Origin: an uncultured Bacteroidales bacterium | GTDB taxonomy: Bacteria > Bacteroidota > Bacteroidia > Bacteroidales > Paludibacteraceae | Length of the DNA stretch: 8,097 nt | Assembly: GCA_903899865.1 (NCBI GenBank) | Contig: CAIUKZ010000310.1 | Location: forward strand, 1 to 8,097 | Direction of reading: 5' to 3' | Shown here: one piece after another, positions 6,377-8,097 of the stretch | Position numbering within the stretch: position 1 is the first letter of the stretch | Layout of the letters: the number at the start of each line of letters is the position of its first letter | The notes under the pieces: model-generated | Told to the model about the DNA's origin: nothing | The model's database searches: none | What the model saw: the letters and a program-made list of their open reading frames with translations, nothing else | Position numbers and translations under genes: made by a program

Positions 6377-7992
6377 CAAAAAAATACGACAGCATAGTAG
6401 TAGGGGCTGGCATTGCTGGATTAACAGCAGCGACTTATCTTGCCAGAGCAGGTCAATCGGTACTGTTATTTGAAAAACAGTCGAAAGTGGGTGGTCTGAT
6501 TCAAACCTTTGAGCGTGAAGGTGTATATTTTGATGGAGGACTGAGATCCATTGAAAACTCGGGTGTGGTATTTCCGATGTTAAAACAATTGGGAATTGAC
6601 ATTGATTTTGTAAAAAGTAAGGTTTCAATAGGCATCGGCGATACGGTTCTTACCTTAGAAAACAGGGCTAGTCTAGCAGATTACGAAGACTTTCTTCAGA
6701 AACAATTTCCTAAAAACAAACAAGATGTCAGCCGGATTATTCAAGAAATCAAAAAAAGCATGGAACACATGGATGTGCTTTATGGAATAGACAATCCAGC
6801 CTTTCTTGATTTGATGGCAGACAAAAAGTATTTACTGAAAGTCATTCTGCCATGGATGTTTAAATTCATACGCACGGTACGAAAAATCACCAACCTAAAC
6901 CAACCGGTAGATGAATACCTGCAACGGTTTACTAGCAATCAACAACTGATTGACATCATTGCTCAGCATTTTTTTCAAAAAACTCCAGCATCTTTTGCAT
7001 TGAGCTATTTCAGTTTGTATTTGGACTACTTCTATCCAAAAGGTGGAACAGCCATGCTACCTTCAAAACTAGAGGAATGTTTTAGAAAATTCGATGGGGA
7101 AATCAAACTCAACACCACAGTATTGAGCATAGAACCTGAACAAAAGAAAATTCATGTGCAATCTGGAGAGGTATTTGAATACACAAACATGATTTGGGCT
7201 GGCGACACCAAACAGTTGTATAATCTCACCAATATCAACGAGATTGGTGATAAAAAATTGAAGCAGTCGGTGCATAGAAAAAGAGAGCAATTGCGAGATT
7301 TGAAAGCTGGCGACTCAGTGTTTTCAGCATTTATAACTGTAGATTTGGACAGAGAATATTTTGCGAGCAAATGTTCTGGGCATTTCTTTTATACTCCATC
7401 CAAAACTGGACTTTCTACCATGCACAATGACGCTATCCAACAATTCATCGCCGCACCCATTTCAGAGCAGCATCGCGAACAACAAAAAGAAATGGTCATA
7501 AAGTATCTGATGGACTATTGCGCACTAAACACCTACGAAATTTCCATTCCTATACTTCGTGATCCCAACATGGCACCCAAAGGTAAGGCTGGTTTGATTG
7601 TAAGTTTGCTGTACGACTACAACCTGGCCTTGAAAATTGAAGAATACGGATGGACTGCTGAAATAAAGCAACTGCTGGAACAGACTTTCATTCAGGTGCT
7701 CGACCGCAGCATCTTTCCTGGGCTGAAACAAGCTGTCACTTCTAGTTTTTCATCATCACCACTAACCATAGAAAAGCGAACTGGAAATACGGAAGGCGGC
7801 ATTACTGGATGGGCATTTACTAATCCCATCATGCCAGCTGAAAGTAGAATGTTGCAGATTTATAAATCGGTAGATACGCTACTCCCATCCGTATATCAAG
7901 CAGGTCAATGGGTTTACAGTCCATCGGGTATGCCCACCTGCATTCTTACAGGCAAATTAGCATCAGATAAAGTTCTGAAAAAGTCCAAATAG
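6373..7992 (+). CDS. FAD-dependent oxidoreductase, phytoene desaturase/RetSat/CrtISO-like
   Basis: This 539-residue flavoprotein belongs to the carotenoid desaturase/isomerase and retinol saturase superfamily, whose members desaturate, saturate or isomerise conjugated double bonds in hydrophobic substrates. The N-terminal dinucleotide-binding fold is clear: VVGAGIAGLTAA (9-20), Glu34 for the ribose, and KVGGLIQTF (38-46), followed by FDGGLRSIE (53-61) where family members usually have FD.G. The C-terminal FAD/substrate motif AGQWVYSPSGMPTCILTG (510-527) corresponds to the PGxGxPxxxxSG end motif. An amphipathic hydrophobic stretch around residues 154-172 (LLKVILPWMFKFIRTVRKI) could support membrane association. 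Length is normal for the family. The start codon overlaps the SDR stop by 4 bp, so the two proteins are probably made together and may act in sequence. Whether it is a true carotenoid enzyme is not shown: no phytoene synthase or other crt gene is in the window. Confidence 0.9.
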   Translation: MTKKYDSIVVGAGIAGLTAATYLARAGQSVLLFEKQSKVGGLIQTFEREGVYFDGGLRSIENSGVVFPMLKQLGIDIDFVKSKVSIGIGDTVLTLENRASLADYEDFLQKQFPKNKQDVSRIIQEIKKSMEHMDVLYGIDNPAFLDLMADKKYLLKVILPWMFKFIRTVRKITNLNQPVDEYLQRFTSNQQLIDIIAQHFFQKTPASFALSYFSLYLDYFYPKGGTAMLPSKLEECFRKFDGEIKLNTTVLSIEPEQKKIHVQSGEVFEYTNMIWAGDTKQLYNLTNINEIGDKKLKQSVHRKREQLRDLKAGDSVFSAFITVDLDREYFASKCSGHFFYTPSKTGLSTMHNDAIQQFIAAPISEQHREQQKEMVIKYLMDYCALNTYEISIPILRDPNMAPKGKAGLIVSLLYDYNLALKIEEYGWTAEIKQLLEQTFIQVLDRSIFPGLKQAVTSSFSSSPLTIEKRTGNTEGGITGWAFTNPIMPAESRMLQIYKSVDTLLPSVYQAGQWVYSPSGMPTCILTGKLASDKVLKKSK

Positions 7993-7994
7993 AA

Positions 7995-8097
7995 TTATTG
8001 ATTCTTCTGTAGATTTGCAACTGCATAAAGTGGATAGACCTCAATATTTTGGTAAGAGGAAAAATTTTCTTGTGATATTCGAATGCCTTTCTCGGTA
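7995..8097 (-). CDS. Possible 3' end of a convergent gene, unidentified
   Basis: Read on the minus strand from the right edge, 33 codons (first full codon at 8096) end at TAA (7997-7995). They give a plausible protein tail beginning TEKGIRISQENF and ending VANLQKNQ. If real, it would converge on the FAD oxidoreductase with 2 bp between the stops. One further minus-strand frame and one plus-strand frame are also open over this short stretch, so openness alone is weak evidence; the amino acid make-up of this frame is the most protein-like. No family is recognised. Confidence 0.3.
   Translation of the reverse strand, partial: TEKGIRISQENFSSYQNIEVYPLYAVANLQKNQ
8010..8017 (+). promoter_or_regulatory. 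Isolated perfect TAnnTTTG -7 box
   Basis: TAGATTTG matches the Bacteroidota -7 consensus exactly, but the only upstream TTG (7998-8000) is 9 bp away, too close for the -33 element. It could belong to a promoter for a plus-strand gene starting beyond the window, or be chance sequence inside the possible convergent gene. Confidence 0.2.

Noticed and set aside
1..8097. CRISPR array, tRNA, rRNA, insertion sequence or prophage genes
   Set aside because: No regularly spaced repeats, tRNA-like folds, transposase or phage proteins were seen on either strand.

Overview
The window looks like a chromosomal segment from a member of the Bacteroidota. The evidence is moderate GC content, a fused HisB, a secreted PafA-type phosphatase-fold protein, A-rich translation starts without clear Shine-Dalgarno sequences, and one candidate promoter of the Bacteroidota TTG / TAnnTTTG type. 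The genus cannot be named from the sequence. All six well-supported genes lie on the plus strand.

Left block (1-4529): the 3' part of hisB (bifunctional histidinol-phosphatase / imidazoleglycerol-phosphate dehydratase, cut by the window edge), a secreted alkaline-phosphatase-superfamily protein that seems to have lost its catalytic and metal-binding residues, a PatB/MalY-type PLP C-S lyase, and ung (family 1 uracil-DNA glycosylase). Gaps of 71, 40 and 12 bp would allow one transcript. The pair patB-like/ung is the most clearly linked. The block mixes histidine synthesis, envelope, sulfur amino acid and DNA repair functions, so co-transcription need not mean a shared pathway.

Middle (4530-4912): a 383-bp AT-rich gene-free stretch full of repeats. 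It holds a 20-bp near-perfect palindrome resembling REP/RAYT-type elements, three copies of a GTGGTTTA-containing word, a small hairpin with a GAAA loop, and a candidate Bacteroidota promoter that would give a long leader for the next gene.

Right block (4913-7992): an NTF2/SnoaL-like small protein, a short-chain dehydrogenase of the retinol-dehydrogenase/WWOX-like type, and a large FAD oxidoreductase of the phytoene-desaturase/RetSat/CrtISO superfamily. The last two overlap by 4 bp (ATGA). Together they look like a small redox pathway on a hydrophobic substrate (polyene, isoprenoid or fatty acyl). The substrate is unknown, and this is the best candidate here for an undescribed system. The final 105 bp may hold the 3' end of a convergent minus-strand gene, but the support is weak.
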